A stretch of 64,000 nucleotides of DNA from Paragordius varius (GCA_964247055.1 OZ176054.1:12710001-12774000); one strand, 5' to 3'; positions 47,101-57,104 are shown, counted from the stretch's first letter. A program made the numbers and translations. Notes: generated from the letters alone by a model not told the origin.

Positions 47101-48798
47101 ACACTCTAAAGGAACCAATTAATTTGAGAAACATATTTCCCGAATCATGGTAATAATAATTTTCGTGCCTTAAAAAATATTTTGCAAAAGATATTGCGAT
47201 GAATTAGAATATCATTATATTTTACACAGAATAACTAAGCTACCAATATCTATTTTACAGTCAAAATTATAGATAAATAATTTTTGAAATATAATATGTT
47301 TTTTTAAATAAAGTAAGAAATCGAGATAGGTATTAATAACACAATCAACTATGTTTCTACAATTGTAACTAAATAATTTATATCGGAAAAATTTGGGTTT
47401 AAAAAGAAAAGGTATGCTTGTCTTTTGAAAAAAAAATATTTGTGCTTACATTTTTATGTTTACTGTCTGTTAAAATACCTAGGTCAAACAGATTATCAAA
47501 CGATACTTATTTCTTAAACCGAATTGGGAGCGCAGTTGTGTGGACTATCCCTATGCATGCCCAATACTATAATTTTTCGAAAATATTTAAATATCATGTT
47601 CGGATGCCTTATGAATTATATTTAAGGATAATTGAAGATCACATTGGTCCTGATGTACATTATATAAATTTTTGTTAATTATTATACAGGCTAGTGACAC
47701 CATTATATATCAAAAAAACTATATACTACTTTTATGCAATTGTTCCGCATAAAAAAATCTCTAAGCCTTAATTTTTTATAATCCACTTTTTGAGGGCCCA
47801 AAATGAAACAGAACTTGATGTGAGCATAATCGAAAATGAGTAATAAGAGTTTAAAACGCGAAAAAAAACACGTGAGGTTTCTATTATTTTAATAAGAAGC
47901 CAAAAAAATGCTATTAGTTAGTTTCAAAACAAGTAATTTTTCAATAAATCATATGGAAACCATTTATTTTGGAAGTGGAGCTTGAAGCAGAGCTGGTTCT
48001 ATGGTCGGCCTATTTAAATTACCGAACGGGTTTGTCGGTTTCTGTTAATATCTCAATAACGGATATCGGTTCTATCTAATTTCGTTTAGAAACATGATAA
48101 AAATGTAAACAAACCTTTTTTATATATCTGGCTGTCCCAATTATTTTATTGATGTAAATTAAATTTTGCCACAACAAAACACGATATTTTTTAAAAAAAC
48201 TTAAAATTTTGGTGAAAACGATTTTTCCAATAAAATTTATTGATTTTTATTGAGATGAAAGCTTAACATTTAATGTACACCGCCCGCTTTGATATTTTTT
48301 GAATCTTATTACATAAATAAACAGTTACCTTAATTTAAATAAAGTGCTAATGATGCGATTATCTATGGTGACTATATTAACATTTTAATAAAATATTTAC
48401 TTTTATATTGATTATCGAAGCTTATTATTTTCCGACTTGCCATTTGCAAAAATATTTTTGCTTTTAAATAAACTTTTAAGTATATTTTTTTTTCTTAAAA
48501 TGTTTAAGTTACAACTATTAACAATTCGTCCCTAGAAAATAAAAACGAGAATCAATATTTTTTTTATTATATTTTATTTTACTAGTTAATTCTTGACGTC
48601 TGGGGTCCCAAATATTTAGTGAGCAAAATCTGTGGTTCAAATAATTTTTCAAATCATGCCTTTTCGGGTCTCCCAGAAGAAACGTGCTTTAATGCACAGA
48701 GTATATATGAAACTTCTGTGGATTCTTCAAAAGACTTTTTCTGGGTAATAATTAACATTTTGGTTAAAATATATTCAAAAACTTATACATTTACGTGA
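32130..48798 (+). CDS. Micro-exon gene for a secreted protein (reconstructed)
   Basis: Reconstructed by eye from splice-like borders; about 217 aa. Exons: 32130-32193, 33120-33200, 33276-33311, 33742-33786, 34589-34606, 34659-34691, 34749-34778, 37408-37446, 38063-38098, 38200-38214, 38807-38833, 39558-39581, 39936-39947, 46129-46143 and 48620-48798. Exon 1 begins with a signal peptide, MSKILILPALMLYCFMVS. Every internal exon is a multiple of three (12-81 nt), in phase 1 at both ends, with AG before and GT after, and no stop arises in the joined frame. Readable pieces are EQESKLEEGIGKF, SLVFVHCDSYRSS, TDDFFTRACNET, TQKGTTYTQDNGIIA, TEKAWDSLKVK, IRTALSDYQRLY; the last exon has FSGLPEETCFNAQSIYETS and a hydrophobic end. 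The design is that of secreted micro-exon genes of schistosomes. The shortest exons (39936, 38200, 46129) could be chance. Introns hold many transposons. Function unknown. Confidence 0.5.
33328..33590. repeat. MITE family M copy in micro-exon gene intron
   Basis: Left ATACCTTTTACACTTCAAAT with CACCCTTGAACGATTC, right TTTAGGGTGGATTTATATTG with TTCAAGCGGGAATGTG. Diverged; the right terminus is imprecise. Confidence 0.55.
33870..34110. repeat. hAT-type MITE with perfect 8-bp duplication
   Basis: 241 bp from CAGGGGCCGGCATATTGGG to GCGTGCTGAACACCCCTG. GTTTAAAA stands on both sides (33862-33869 and 34111-34118). Non-coding; inside an intron of the micro-exon gene. Confidence 0.82.
34864..35053. 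repeat. Hairpin MITE family B copy 2
   Basis: 190 bp, nearly a perfect inverted repeat: TAGTATGAGTAAGTATAC on the left and TATACTTACTCATACTG on the right, then GCTAGAAAGTTATT and AATAACTTTCCAGC further in. TA flanks. The transcript would fold into a long hairpin. Sister of 12290-12474. Confidence 0.78.
35074..35604 (-). mobile_element. TTAA MITE family T in micro-exon gene intron
   Basis: Ends CACATGGATACAACACAT and TTTGAATCGAAGTA with TTAA at 35070-35073 and 35605-35608. Internal family landmarks ATTCAAATTGGGGTAGTTAG and GGATATTTAATACCCCAA. Non-coding. Confidence 0.82.
35609..37078. other. Intronic AT-rich stretch with one MITE
   Basis: Within an intron of the micro-exon gene model. The only feature recognised is a family A MITE at about 36325-36568 (ATGCAGACAAAACGTGAAAC on the left, GATTTCGATTTTTACTG-TA on the right). 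An open stretch after ACACAG at 35794 has no usable donor and was not included in the gene. Confidence 0.4.
37079..37277. repeat. MITE family M copy
   Basis: Left ATACCATTTACTCCTTAAAA, right TTCGAGGTGCGAATGCTAT, with right-hand subterminal repeats AGGGTGAATTTGAAATGTTC and relatives three times. Short and decayed. Confidence 0.6.
37672..37925. repeat. Tc1/mariner-like MITE family A
   Basis: 254 bp: TA-CAGTAAATATTGAAATTA with TACGGACAAATCG at the left, TTACGTTCCGTATAATTTTAG and TTTTTACTG-TA at the right. A partial left end of the same family, CAGATTAAAATTATACAGAC, precedes it at 37518. Confidence 0.72.
39044..39510. repeat. Partial family A MITE followed by decayed family T MITE
   Basis: At 39044 the left end CAGTAAAAATTAACAAATTT with ACGGACAAGGCGTAAAA. 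From about 39200, decayed family T phrases: CATCCTAATAAAATTAAATA, CTTCAACGCCATTTGAC, TTTTGCAAAATATCG, CACATGTCATGATG. No clean ends. Confidence 0.5.
39500..39800. repeat. Dispersed repeat, copy also at 43190-43480
   Basis: TTTTATTCATTTATAT, AGCCCAAAAACATAACAATG and GTTAACACAATTATCAACA correspond in order to TTTTATTCATTTATAT, AGCCTAAAAACATGAGAATG and TTCAACACACTTATCAACA at 43230-43450. One exon of the micro-exon model (39558-39581) lies in this block and its counterpart near 43262 has lost the donor GT. Probably an old segmental duplication. Confidence 0.5.
40800..41055. repeat. Tc1/mariner-like MITE family A
   Basis: Left TTTTGGAATTATACGGACAT and AACCATACTTTTTAAATC, right TTTGTCTTTATATTTTTACG and TTTTGTCCGTATAATTTAAA. 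Ends slightly decayed. Confidence 0.65.
41148..42352 (-). mobile_element. Non-autonomous Helitron with repeated 5' ends
   Basis: Read on the minus strand the element starts TC (42352) after A and ends CTAG (41151-41148) before T, with no target duplication. Twelve nucleotides before CTAG is the hairpin GCTGC-GTA-GCAGC. These are Helitron signatures. The 5' end TCTATATA...AATGGAAAATGCT recurs inside at 41306, so 41148-41306 is itself a minimal Helitron of 159 bp. A third, diverged 5'-like unit (ACCGGTTTTCCGGAAACAG) lies near 41790. The body is two tandem units of about 530 bp sharing GGCATTTTACGGGGGGAGCG and GGTCCAACACGTTCTCC. Non-coding. Confidence 0.75.
42353..44299. other. AT-rich intronic or intergenic stretch
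   Basis: Apart from the dispersed repeat copy at about 43190-43480, I see no element ends, no RNA gene and no convincing coding block. It lies in the long intron of the micro-exon gene model. Confidence 0.4.
44304..44872 (+). mobile_element. TTAA MITE family T
   Basis: 569 bp from CATTCCGATTCAAATTGGGA to GTTGTATCCAAGTG, flanked by TTAA (44300-44303 and 44873-44876). Well preserved relative to 26197-26758. A short direct duplication of AAAATTTTTGC occurs inside. Confidence 0.85.
45582..45862. repeat. Tc1/mariner-like MITE family A
   Basis: 281 bp, TA-CAGTAATAATTGAAATAC on the left and ACGTTTTGTCCGTAGAC with AATTTTTACTG-TA on the right. Internal inverted arms AAAATTATAAAGAC and GTCTGTATATTTTTACG. 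Confidence 0.75.
47265..47475. repeat. Decayed family A MITE
   Basis: Left ACAGTCAAAATTATAGATAA, right AAATATTTGTGCTTACATTT with ATGTTTACTGTCTG. Recognisable only by comparison with the better copies. Confidence 0.45.
47490..47678 (+). pseudogene. Possible PIF/Harbinger transposase fragment
   Basis: Open stretch ending YNFSKIFKYHVRMPYELYL then RIIEDHIGPDVHYINFC and a stop. The pattern F..HVRMP...L..I...IGP resembles the region just before the DDE domain of Harbinger transposases. No second domain or ends were found. It could equally be a chance ORF. Confidence 0.3.
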
Positions 48799-49988
48799 TA
48801 AGAACGAACATTAAAAGGCAAAAGAATATCTAATATAATTTGACTATGATTAATGATCTAGCCAATTTTAAGTTTCATCCTTTGACCTAAATAATTAACG
48901 AAACTCACTAAAGTTTTAAGCCATTTTCCTTATCTTCGTATAACGTTAAGTTCTTTTATAAAAATGACAAATTTTACTATATATACAACCATAGTTATAA
49001 ACTTTTACCATAGAAACAGCCATAATTTTTATAAACTTTATATCGCTTGTACACAGATTTTGTGATAACAATGTGAATACATTATTAGGTTTTTAACCAA
49101 TAGCAGATAATTATTAATTACAAAAGATATAGTTATATTTTTCAGGAATAATATTATTTGATCTAACGTTTTGCCTTTCATTCAACTCAAAACGATAGTT
49201 TACATTAAAATTTATGGATTAAAAAAGTATGATTGGATTACAGTATGCATTTTAATGTATGTTAAGTAATTTTATTGCCAGTCAAATAACATTAATGGTT
49301 TATCAAATGCGTAAAATACTGACCCACAAAATTATTTCGTAGTACACATATGAAGAGGATAGACGTGAGAATTAACATAGGCTTTAATTGATGGATATTT
49401 TGTAATGTTAAATTTTGAGTATATTATAGCAATTTATGTTAAAATTTGAAATTTTGTTGGTTTTTATCTTTAAAGAATTAATAAATAGTAAAATAAGTAT
49501 TTTAAGATTATATGTTAAATATTCTTTATTAAATTTATCATATTTTTTAATATGATAAATACCTGTATCAATCAAAATTGGTATTATTATTTTATATAGT
49601 TGTTATTACCAATTAAAAAAAACACAGGTAAATATGTATTTGTGAAAATTTTGGGAAATTTTAGATTGTTTTTGTTTTTAATACATTGTTAATTATTAAT
49701 AATTTTTAAATATTTCAGACATGTTGATCAGGTAAAAATTGCGGTTTTTAACTTTAGTCAAATTTAATTTTTTTATGTTTTTTTCTTTAATTAATTGTAA
49801 TTAATTACTACATATTTTGGACAAAAAAACAGGTGAAAATTGAGGTTTTTAATAAGTTAATAAAATTTTTATTTTTGTTCAACCTTGCTAATTTATTAAT
49901 TACTATATATTTTTGATACATTGATATATACAGGTAAAAATTACTATCATTTGCGGTTTTTAAATTTAAATTATTTTTTTGTTTTACA

Positions 49989-50180
49989 TTGATAACTAAT
50001 ATATTAAATATAGTTAACATATCTGAGCATACAGGTAAAAATGTATGTTACGGTTTGACATTTTGTATTCCAAATCCAACTATGTGTATTTTAGCAAACG
50101 CCTTATGTCACCAAAGATTCAAAATAAGATCAAGATTAAAACATCTTTTAAAGTATCTGAATTTCGCCAAATATAAATAA
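49989..50180 (+). CDS. Small ORF in foldback left arm
   Basis: 63 codons, with NILNIVNISEHTGKNVCYG, then CILANALCHQRFKIRSR and HLLKYLNFAKYK and a stop. The inverted arm keeps the same ORF at 51285-51482 (minus) with mostly conservative differences, and the C-terminal basic part is nearly identical. I do not recognise it. Conservation across two diverged arms hints at, but does not prove, coding use. Confidence 0.35.
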   Translation: MITNILNIVNISEHTGKNVCYGLTFCIPNPTMCILANALCHQRFKIRSRLKHLLKYLNFAKYK

Positions 50181-51284
50181 ATTTATTTAAATTATAAATG
50201 TATAATTATACAAAATATTCATAATATTATATTTGAAATTAGTATTCTTCTTATTGATATTAATACAGGTTATTTGTATCTAATATTGATACACGATGCG
50301 GTGTACGTTCATGATTGTCTAATCTTAGATTGAAGAATATCATGAGATGCCGAAAAATAATTAAATGCAGATTAAAATTTCAATCACCATCATTTTCTGG
50401 GTAGAATCTATCAACTAAAATATAAGATAGAAAGGTATTTATTAATATATTAAAAAATTGATACCTGGATTCTAGTAGTATTTTCAACATAATTTTAAAT
50501 ATTGGGGGCTAAAACATTCAAAGTTTGAAAGGGAGCTAAATAAGGTTGACCTGGCTTTTTAACAACTAAATTTGCAAAAAAATATTTTCTTCATGATAAA
50601 AAATTCAAAAATGATACTTTATGTTTTTGCGTTTTCGTTCTACCATCCCAAATTATAAATATGAAAAGACTTATATGATTTCACCAATGACGTCAAATAG
50701 AAAATACAAACAAATATATTTTTTTAAAAACTTTGAATGCCACAGCACTCCAAAAACTAAGCAGGCAACACTAACATTGTTTGCATTGGTGAAGAATAGT
50801 TTTTCATATTTATAGTTTAGGATAGTAGAACGAAAACGCAAAAACATAAAGTATCATTTTTGAATTTTTTATCAAAAATATTTTTTGCAAATTGAGTTGT
50901 TAAAAAGCCAAGTCAACCTTATTTAGTTCCCTTTCAATCTTTGAATGTTTTAGCCCCCAATATTTAAATTTATGTTGAAAATACTTCTAGAATCTAGGTA
51001 TCATTGTTCTAATATATTAAATACCTTCCTATCTTATATTTTAGTTGATAGAATCTACCCAGAAAATAATGGTGATTGAAATTTTCAGGATTATCTTCAT
51101 TTAATTATTTTTTGGCATCTCATGATATTCTTCAATCTAAGATATGATCATCATGAACGCACACCGCATCGTATATCAATATTAGAAACAAATTACCTGT
51201 ATTAATATCAATATGAAGAATACTAATTTCAAACATAATATTATGAATATTTTGTATAATTATACATTTATAATTTAAATAAAT

Positions 51285-51482
51285 TTATTTATATTTGGCG
51301 AAATTCAGATACTTTAAAATATGTTTTATTCTTGATCTTATTTTGAATCTTTGGTGACATAAGGCGTTTGTTAAAATACATATAGTTGATTTGGAATACA
51401 AAATGTCAAACCTAAAACCGTAACATACATTTTTACCTGTATGCTCAGATATGTTTACTATATTTAATATATTGATTATCAA
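51285..51482 (-). CDS. Small ORF in foldback right arm
   Basis: 65 codons; the inverted partner of the ORF at 49989-50180. The middle differs (CYGFRFDILYSKST against CYGLTFCIPNPT) but the ends NISEHTGKNV and LKYLNFAKYK match. Product unknown. Confidence 0.35.
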   Translation of the reverse strand: MIINILNIVNISEHTGKNVCYGFRFDILYSKSTICILTNALCHQRFKIRSRIKHILKYLNFAKYK

Positions 51483-52559
51483 TGTAAAACAAAAAAATAA
51501 TTTTGCTAAAAATTTAAAAACCGCAAATGATAGTAATTTTTACCTGTATATATCATATCAAAAATATATAGTAATTAATAAATTAGCAAGGTTGAACAAA
51601 AAATATAAAATTTTATTAATTTATTAAAAACCGCAAATGATAGTAATTTTTACCTGTATATATCAATGTATCAAAAATATATAGGAATTAATAAATTAGC
51701 AAGGTTTAACAAAAAATATAAAATTTTATTAATTTATTATAAACCGCAATTTTCACTTGTTTATTAAATGTCCAAAATATTTAGTAATTAATAACAAATA
51801 ACAATGATACAAAACACAAAAAATGTTAACTTTTATTAAATTTATTAAAAACCGCAATTTTCACCTGTATTTATTAAAATGTCCAAAATAATGTAGTAAT
51901 TAATTACAGTTAACAATGTTAAATAAAAAAACAAAAAAAAAATTAAATTTGATTAAAGCTATTAAAGACCGCAATTTTTACCTGATCAACATGTCTGAAA
52001 TATTTAAAAATTATTAATAATTAACAATGTAAAACATTAAAAACAAAAGCAATCAATTTACTAAAATTTTCACAAATACATATTTACCTGTTTTTTTAAT
52101 TAGTAATAACAACTATATAAAATAATAATACCAATTTTGATTAATACAGGTATTTATCATATTAAAAAATATGATAAATTTAATTAAGAATAAATAACGT
52201 AAATAATCTTAAAATACCTATTTTACAAATAATTAATTTATTAAAGATAAAATCCCACAAGATTCCGCATCTAAATACGTAACAACATTATTTCAATGTT
52301 AACATAAAGTGCTATAATATTCTCAAAATTTAACATTACAAAATATCCATCAAATTAAAGCCTATGTTAATTCTCACGTCAATCCTCTTTCATATGTAAC
52401 TACGAGATAATTTTGTGGGTCAGTATTTTACGCATTTGATAAACCATTAATGTTATTTGACTGGCAATAAAATTACTTAATATACATTAGAATGCATACT
52501 GTAATATTTGTTTCTTTATTTTTCACGTTTTGTCTTTACAATTTCAATAAAAAATTAAG

Positions 52560-53835
52560 GCCAAAATAACAGTTTTTATATTTATATTCAAAGTGTGTGA
52601 TTTTGGTATCAACAATAGAGGGCACTAGAAATGATTAAACCAGATGACATAAATAATTCATTACACAAGTGTGTTTTTAATAACAATTGAATTGTAACAT
52701 AATCTTTTACAGTAATATGTAATCCAGCCCACTGGCCTACATTCTATATATCTTTGGCTTATAGAATCTTTTAGTTATTATCAATTTAAGAAAGGGAAAA
52801 CGTGCGCGAAAAGTACGCATACGATCAATTTGTTACACCAACACACACATTACTAAATAGCGTCTTTTTTCATTTGGTAATCCGAATTCCTAAAAACATT
52901 TGACAATATAAAAGTGTGATAAGAGAGTTAACGTTTGTTGGCAGAATATGGTGAGTAAGTTGTATTGATGAACACATGCAACATGATTCCAAATATCAAA
53001 TTTGAAATAGTGTGATGCTCTGATAGGCCAGCCCACTACGAAGATGCTTAAGTGGAAGCATTGGATTTTGATTCAACTAAAAATTTAAAACGAAAGCATT
53101 ATTACATGAACAAAAGATCAATATCTTACGAGGGAAATATCAAATAAACTTGGTAAATAGATCCCACTAAATTTGAATGAACATAAGAGTGAAAATATAA
53201 AGACTCGTGAAACACTGCTTTAACGTCACGAAAAAGAATTCAATATTGCATCGAAGTGGAACGGGTAATGAGGAATTGTCATAGTTTGTAAAGTGAAAAG
53301 GGGAGAAAAACGGTTATTTACATCATGGTTTGATTAAAAAACGACCGAACCAGAAGACATAACCAAGGACGCTAAAATTTAGTCTTCTCACATAGCAAAA
53401 CCAGTTTGTCGCTTTGATTGGGAATGATTTGTCATTTACTGAATTATCTTAACGCGACGCCATATGACTTATGCAAGTTTGCATTAGCCGCAATCCAATA
53501 ATTTTTAATAGAAAATGGCATGACGAATGGTTTTTTGCAAAAAAGAACAGTTTTTTAAGCATGATATTGATACTATATCTAATACATAGGCTAAATGTGT
53601 AAAAGACAATATACATTATTAAATTATGACTAGAATGTCTTTTAAAACTCTAAAATATACATTTCACCATAATAACAATGAAAAAAATCTAAAATTCTTT
53701 TTACACCAGCCATTGGAACGGGGATTAAACCATTTATAATGTGGTAACCTCAATCAAAAAGACCACCTCAATCAAAAGACCAAACAATATTTTTGGACTG
53801 TAAATATTGCGAAAATAAATAGAGAAATAATAATT
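52560..53835. other. Intergenic, nothing recognised
   Basis: Somewhat less AT-rich between 52780 and 53460 (AAACGTGCGCGAAAAGTACG, GAACGGGTAATGAGG), with no open frame of note. It may be a decayed transposon body, but no ends or motifs can be named. Confidence 0.35.
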
Positions 53836-53837
53836 AC

Positions 53838-56800
53838 ATTATATGATATCACTCTTTCGAGCGGTCATATCCGTAAACTATTTCGCCATAGAACCCTGTC
53901 TAAGGCGTCTTCGCGTTTTAGGTTCAGTTTTGCCATGTCCCTCTTAACTGTATCTATCCATCGCGTTTTAGGGCGCCCTTTTCCCCTCTTGCCTTTTACA
54001 ATATAATCGTCAATCTTTTTACCAATGTAATTTTTATCTCTTCTTTCAACATGTCCAAACCATCTTAAACGATTTACCATCATCTTTTGCGTTACCGATT
54101 TGATTTCCGTACTTCCTCTTATGTAGACATTCTTCACCTTGTCTTTCCTCGTTACACCGCACATCAATCTAAGCATTCTCATTTCAGTAACCTCAAAGTG
54201 CCTCTCTTCTGATTTCTTTATTGCCCATGTCTGTGAGTTGTACATCATTGTTGGTTGTACAACAGCACTGTAAATCTTACCCTTTACTTTTAGGTCAATA
54301 TTTTTGTCGCACAAAACACTTGAGATCTTTTTGTAATTTGCCCAACTATTTCGAATTCTTAAATTAATATCAAGTGTTAAAGATCCATCAGCTGCTAATA
54401 TTGCTCCTAAATATTTGCATTCTTCCTGACCTTTTAATACCCACCCTTCTTCTAATTCTATTTCTCGTTTTTTCCCACCAAAATTTATCAGTTCCGTTTT
54501 CTTTTTGTTAACTTTTAATCCGCATCGTCGTAACACATCCATCCATTTACCCACCGATTCTTTTAATTCATGCAACTCGTCGGACAGCACTATTAAGTCG
54601 TCTGCATAAAGAAAATACCAGCCATCATGTTGTCCTACTTCTTTTGAAATTTCGTCCATGCATATTATAAATAGTAACGGGCTGATTGCAGACCCCTGAT
54701 AGACCCCTTCGTTTATTGTAATAGGACCTGATATTCCCTGGTGTGTTTTAATTTTGGTTTGGTGTGATTCGTACATGCTTTTTAAAATCTTTATGTAACT
54801 TTCAGGGACCTTTTTCCGTCTTAAGCTCCACCATATTGTGCTCCGAGGTATTCTGTCAAACGCCTTTTCAATATCAATACAAATACCATGCAACTCCTTT
54901 TTCATTTCTATATGCTTCTCGATTAGCCTTCTTACTGCGTGAATTGGGTCAATGGTGGATTTTCCTGGAATAAAACCAAATTGATTACCCTCAATACTAA
55001 CCATTTTTCTTATTCTTTTCTCTAGTACTTTCTCAAATAACTTCATTGTATGCGACATCAATCTTATCCCTCTGTAATTATTACAATCATTAATATCTCC
55101 TTTACCCTTGAAAATGGGAATAGTGAAACTCTCCTTCCATTCGGTTGGTATCATACCTGTAGTAACCACATTATTAAAAATATCTGCCAAAAATTCAATA
55201 CCTTTTCCTGACAATATTTTCCAACAGTTTATGTTAATATCGTCTGGACCTGCAGCCTTATTTATTGACATCTCTTCTAAACCAGCCTGGACTTCTTCCC
55301 TTGTTATACTTTCAATATGCGCAGATTTATAATCTGGTGTTTCGGGTAAACTTGTTTCACTGACGCCCAATTCAAGTTCCTGGAAATATTCTTTCCACCT
55401 TTTCAATATTTTCGCTTCCTCAACGAGTAATTTGCCTTTTTTATCTTTAATGGCTGTCGCATAAGGGGGCAAGTCCAGCTTTCTTCTTTGTCTTTGTCGA
55501 GCAATTTTAAAAACTTTGTTTAAACCTTGCTTACTGTTCAACTCTTCATATAATGATGCCGTCTTTTCTTTTTTGACCAATCTTACAAGCCTTTTAAGTT
55601 CCTTATTAATCCTTTTATATTTTTCCTTGTCTTCTGCTTGGTGGGTAAACCTCCACGTTTTAAAAGCTTTTCTTTTCTCTTGCGATTTCAGAATTATTTT
55701 TTCGTCTTTCAGCCATGCCTCTCTATAAACCTGATTTCTGCCACCTTTCATTCCGCACACCTTAACTCCCGCCTCTCTTATATTTTTTGCCACCTGAGAC
55801 CAAACACTTTCTGGATCACTGTTCCTGTCTAGTATGCCTACCGTTTCTACAAATCTTTCTTTACTGTTTCTTAGAGAATCCCATTTAATTACCTTCGGCG
55901 CTATAGGCATAGGCTTTTTGGCATTTATTGGTATATCTGTCATATATTTACACATAATTAAATTGTGTTGTGTGCTAATCTGCAAGTTAGGTATCACTTT
56001 GCAGTCCAAAACAAACTTTAAAGACTTTCGTGGCACTAGAATATAATCAATTTGTGACTTCTTATTTCCACTTTCGTAGGTAATTAAGTGGCTCTCCCTT
56101 TTCGTAAAAAAAGTATTTGTTATAGCAAAGTTATAAGATTGGGCAAATCTTAATAAACTAGCCCCTTCTTCATTTATAACCCCGTAACCTTTTCCGCCGT
56201 GCCAAGGTTCAAAACCTCTCCTATCTTGTCCCACGTGCCCGTTGAAATCACCACAAAATATAATTTCTCTGTATTTCGTTAATGAAGTCATTTCTGCGTC
56301 TAACAAATCATAAAATTTATCTTTCTCTGGTTTAGTTAAACCTATCTGGGGGGCATAAACGCTAAAGATAGTAAAAACCCTCTTATTTAACAATACGTCG
56401 ACACTTATGATTCTACTGTCAGCACGTCTAACCTCAATTACTTGATTGGCAAATCTTGGGCACACTATTATGGCAACCCCACAGTAACCATCCGTAGAAC
56501 CTGAATAAAACATTTTATAATTACCCTCTAACGTCTTAGTACCATTTCCACGGTATCTGGTCTCCTGAATGCACAAAAAATTTACTTTTTTTACCCTCAT
56601 AGTTTCAACTAAATCATATAACTTACTTTTTAACGAACCAACATTTATACTGGCAAAACACATTCTACAACCTTCCTTATCCCTATTGGCCCCTACCTCC
56701 GTGCAGCGACTGGCCGGGTCTGGCCTGCACGCCTTACAAAAAACACTCATAAAAAACAAAAATACAATAAAGAAGAAGAATAATGTAGATAATAAACACT
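53838..56800 (-). mobile_element. Second APE-type LINE (RTE-like), near full length
   Basis: One open ORF spans almost the entire element. The 3' UTR after the stop at 53865 is about 25-30 nt, ending near GAGTGATATC, without poly-A. The 5' boundary is uncertain. The minus strand just inside the ORF start has a GC-rich structured stretch (CGTGCAG near one side, CTGCACG near the other) that may be the true 5' end of the element. No target duplication could be fixed by eye. Confidence 0.75.
53865..56759 (-). CDS. RTE-like LINE protein: AP endonuclease and reverse transcriptase
   Basis: Open ORF of 964 aa. The real start is probably later than the first Met, for example at MCFASINVGSLKS. Endonuclease motifs in order: INVGSLKSK, CIQETRYRGNG, IFCGDFNGHVG, IDYILVPR, STQHNLI (about residues 35-270). 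RT: NKAAGPDDININCW, IFKGKGDINDCNNYRGI, GFIPGKSTIDPI, GICIDIEKAFDRIPR, GVYQGSAISPLLF and YADD near residue 718. The C-terminus has RLRWFGHVERRD and GKRGKGRPKTRW, the usual RTE-like tail. Compared with the LINE at 5119 it lacks the PHD-like finger and the Asn-rich N-terminus. No break was seen, so it may be active. Confidence 0.9.
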   Translation of the reverse strand: MFFMSVFCKACRPDPASRCTEVGANRDKEGCRMCFASINVGSLKSKLYDLVETMRVKKVNFLCIQETRYRGNGTKTLEGNYKMFYSGSTDGYCGVAIIVCPRFANQVIEVRRADSRIISVDVLLNKRVFTIFSVYAPQIGLTKPEKDKFYDLLDAEMTSLTKYREIIFCGDFNGHVGQDRRGFEPWHGGKGYGVINEEGASLLRFAQSYNFAITNTFFTKRESHLITYESGNKKSQIDYILVPRKSLKFVLDCKVIPNLQISTQHNLIMCKYMTDIPINAKKPMPIAPKVIKWDSLRNSKERFVETVGILDRNSDPESVWSQVAKNIREAGVKVCGMKGGRNQVYREAWLKDEKIILKSQEKRKAFKTWRFTHQAEDKEKYKRINKELKRLVRLVKKEKTASLYEELNSKQGLNKVFKIARQRQRRKLDLPPYATAIKDKKGKLLVEEAKILKRWKEYFQELELGVSETSLPETPDYKSAHIESITREEVQAGLEEMSINKAAGPDDININCWKILSGKGIEFLADIFNNVVTTGMIPTEWKESFTIPIFKGKGDINDCNNYRGIRLMSHTMKLFEKVLEKRIRKMVSIEGNQFGFIPGKSTIDPIHAVRRLIEKHIEMKKELHGICIDIEKAFDRIPRSTIWWSLRRKKVPESYIKILKSMYESHQTKIKTHQGISGPITINEGVYQGSAISPLLFIICMDEISKEVGQHDGWYFLYADDLIVLSDELHELKESVGKWMDVLRRCGLKVNKKKTELINFGGKKREIELEEGWVLKGQEECKYLGAILAADGSLTLDINLRIRNSWANYKKISSVLCDKNIDLKVKGKIYSAVVQPTMMYNSQTWAIKKSEERHFEVTEMRMLRLMCGVTRKDKVKNVYIRGSTEIKSVTQKMMVNRLRWFGHVERRDKNYIGKKIDDYIVKGKRGKGRPKTRWIDTVKRDMAKLNLKREDALDRVLWRNSLRI

Positions 56801-56824
56801 AAGATATATAGTAACTAATATATA

Positions 56825-56861
56825 AAGCAACTAAAAAAGAATCAAAAGATTTTAACCAAAA

Positions 56862-56898
<37 letters not shown>

Positions 56899-56960
56899 CT
56901 AAAAAAGAATCAAAAATTTTAACCAAAAATATAATAATAATAATTAAAAAAGAAATACAT
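56825..56960. repeat. AAT microsatellite within a two-copy tandem repeat
   Basis: The phrase CTAAAAAAGAATCAAAA with TTTTAACCAAAAATATAAT occurs twice, each followed by (AAT)n. The first run, 56868-56898, is about ten units and the second, near 56930-56942, about four. It is the upstream flank of the LINE. Confidence 0.75.
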
Positions 56961-57104
56961 AAATATATATCAATTAGTAAAAAAATAGAGAAATCCATAG
57001 CATTAATGAAATATAATACATGCCCTGTAAATTTAATTTTATTTTATCACATAAACATCTAGATTAGAATCGAACAAAATGATTTAGGAATATTTATATA
57101 CGAG

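Larger units (their letters stand above)
49241..52501. mobile_element. 3.26-kb foldback element, TA target, inserted in a family A MITE
   Basis: Ends TTA-CAGTATGCATTTTAATG and its complement CATTAGAATGCATACTG-TAA are inverted, with TA at 49239-49240 and 52502-52503. The arms (about 49241-50665 and 50800-52501) are imperfect inverted repeats throughout, with a loop of some 135 bp. Each arm carries tandem units of about 100 bp, each with ACAGGTAAAAATTGCGG or its complement. Units number more in the right arm. Flanks (AAAAAAGTATGATTG on the left, ATATTTGTTTCTTTATTTTT and ACGTTTTGTC on the right) are the two parts of a family A MITE. CAGT ends with TA suggest Tc1/mariner-type mobilisation. No transposase seen. 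Confidence 0.8.

Noticed and set aside
56690-56760. HDV-like ribozyme at the 5' end of the second LINE
   Set aside because: A CGTGCAG/CTGCACG stem is present, but I could not place P2, P3 and a catalytic joining segment.
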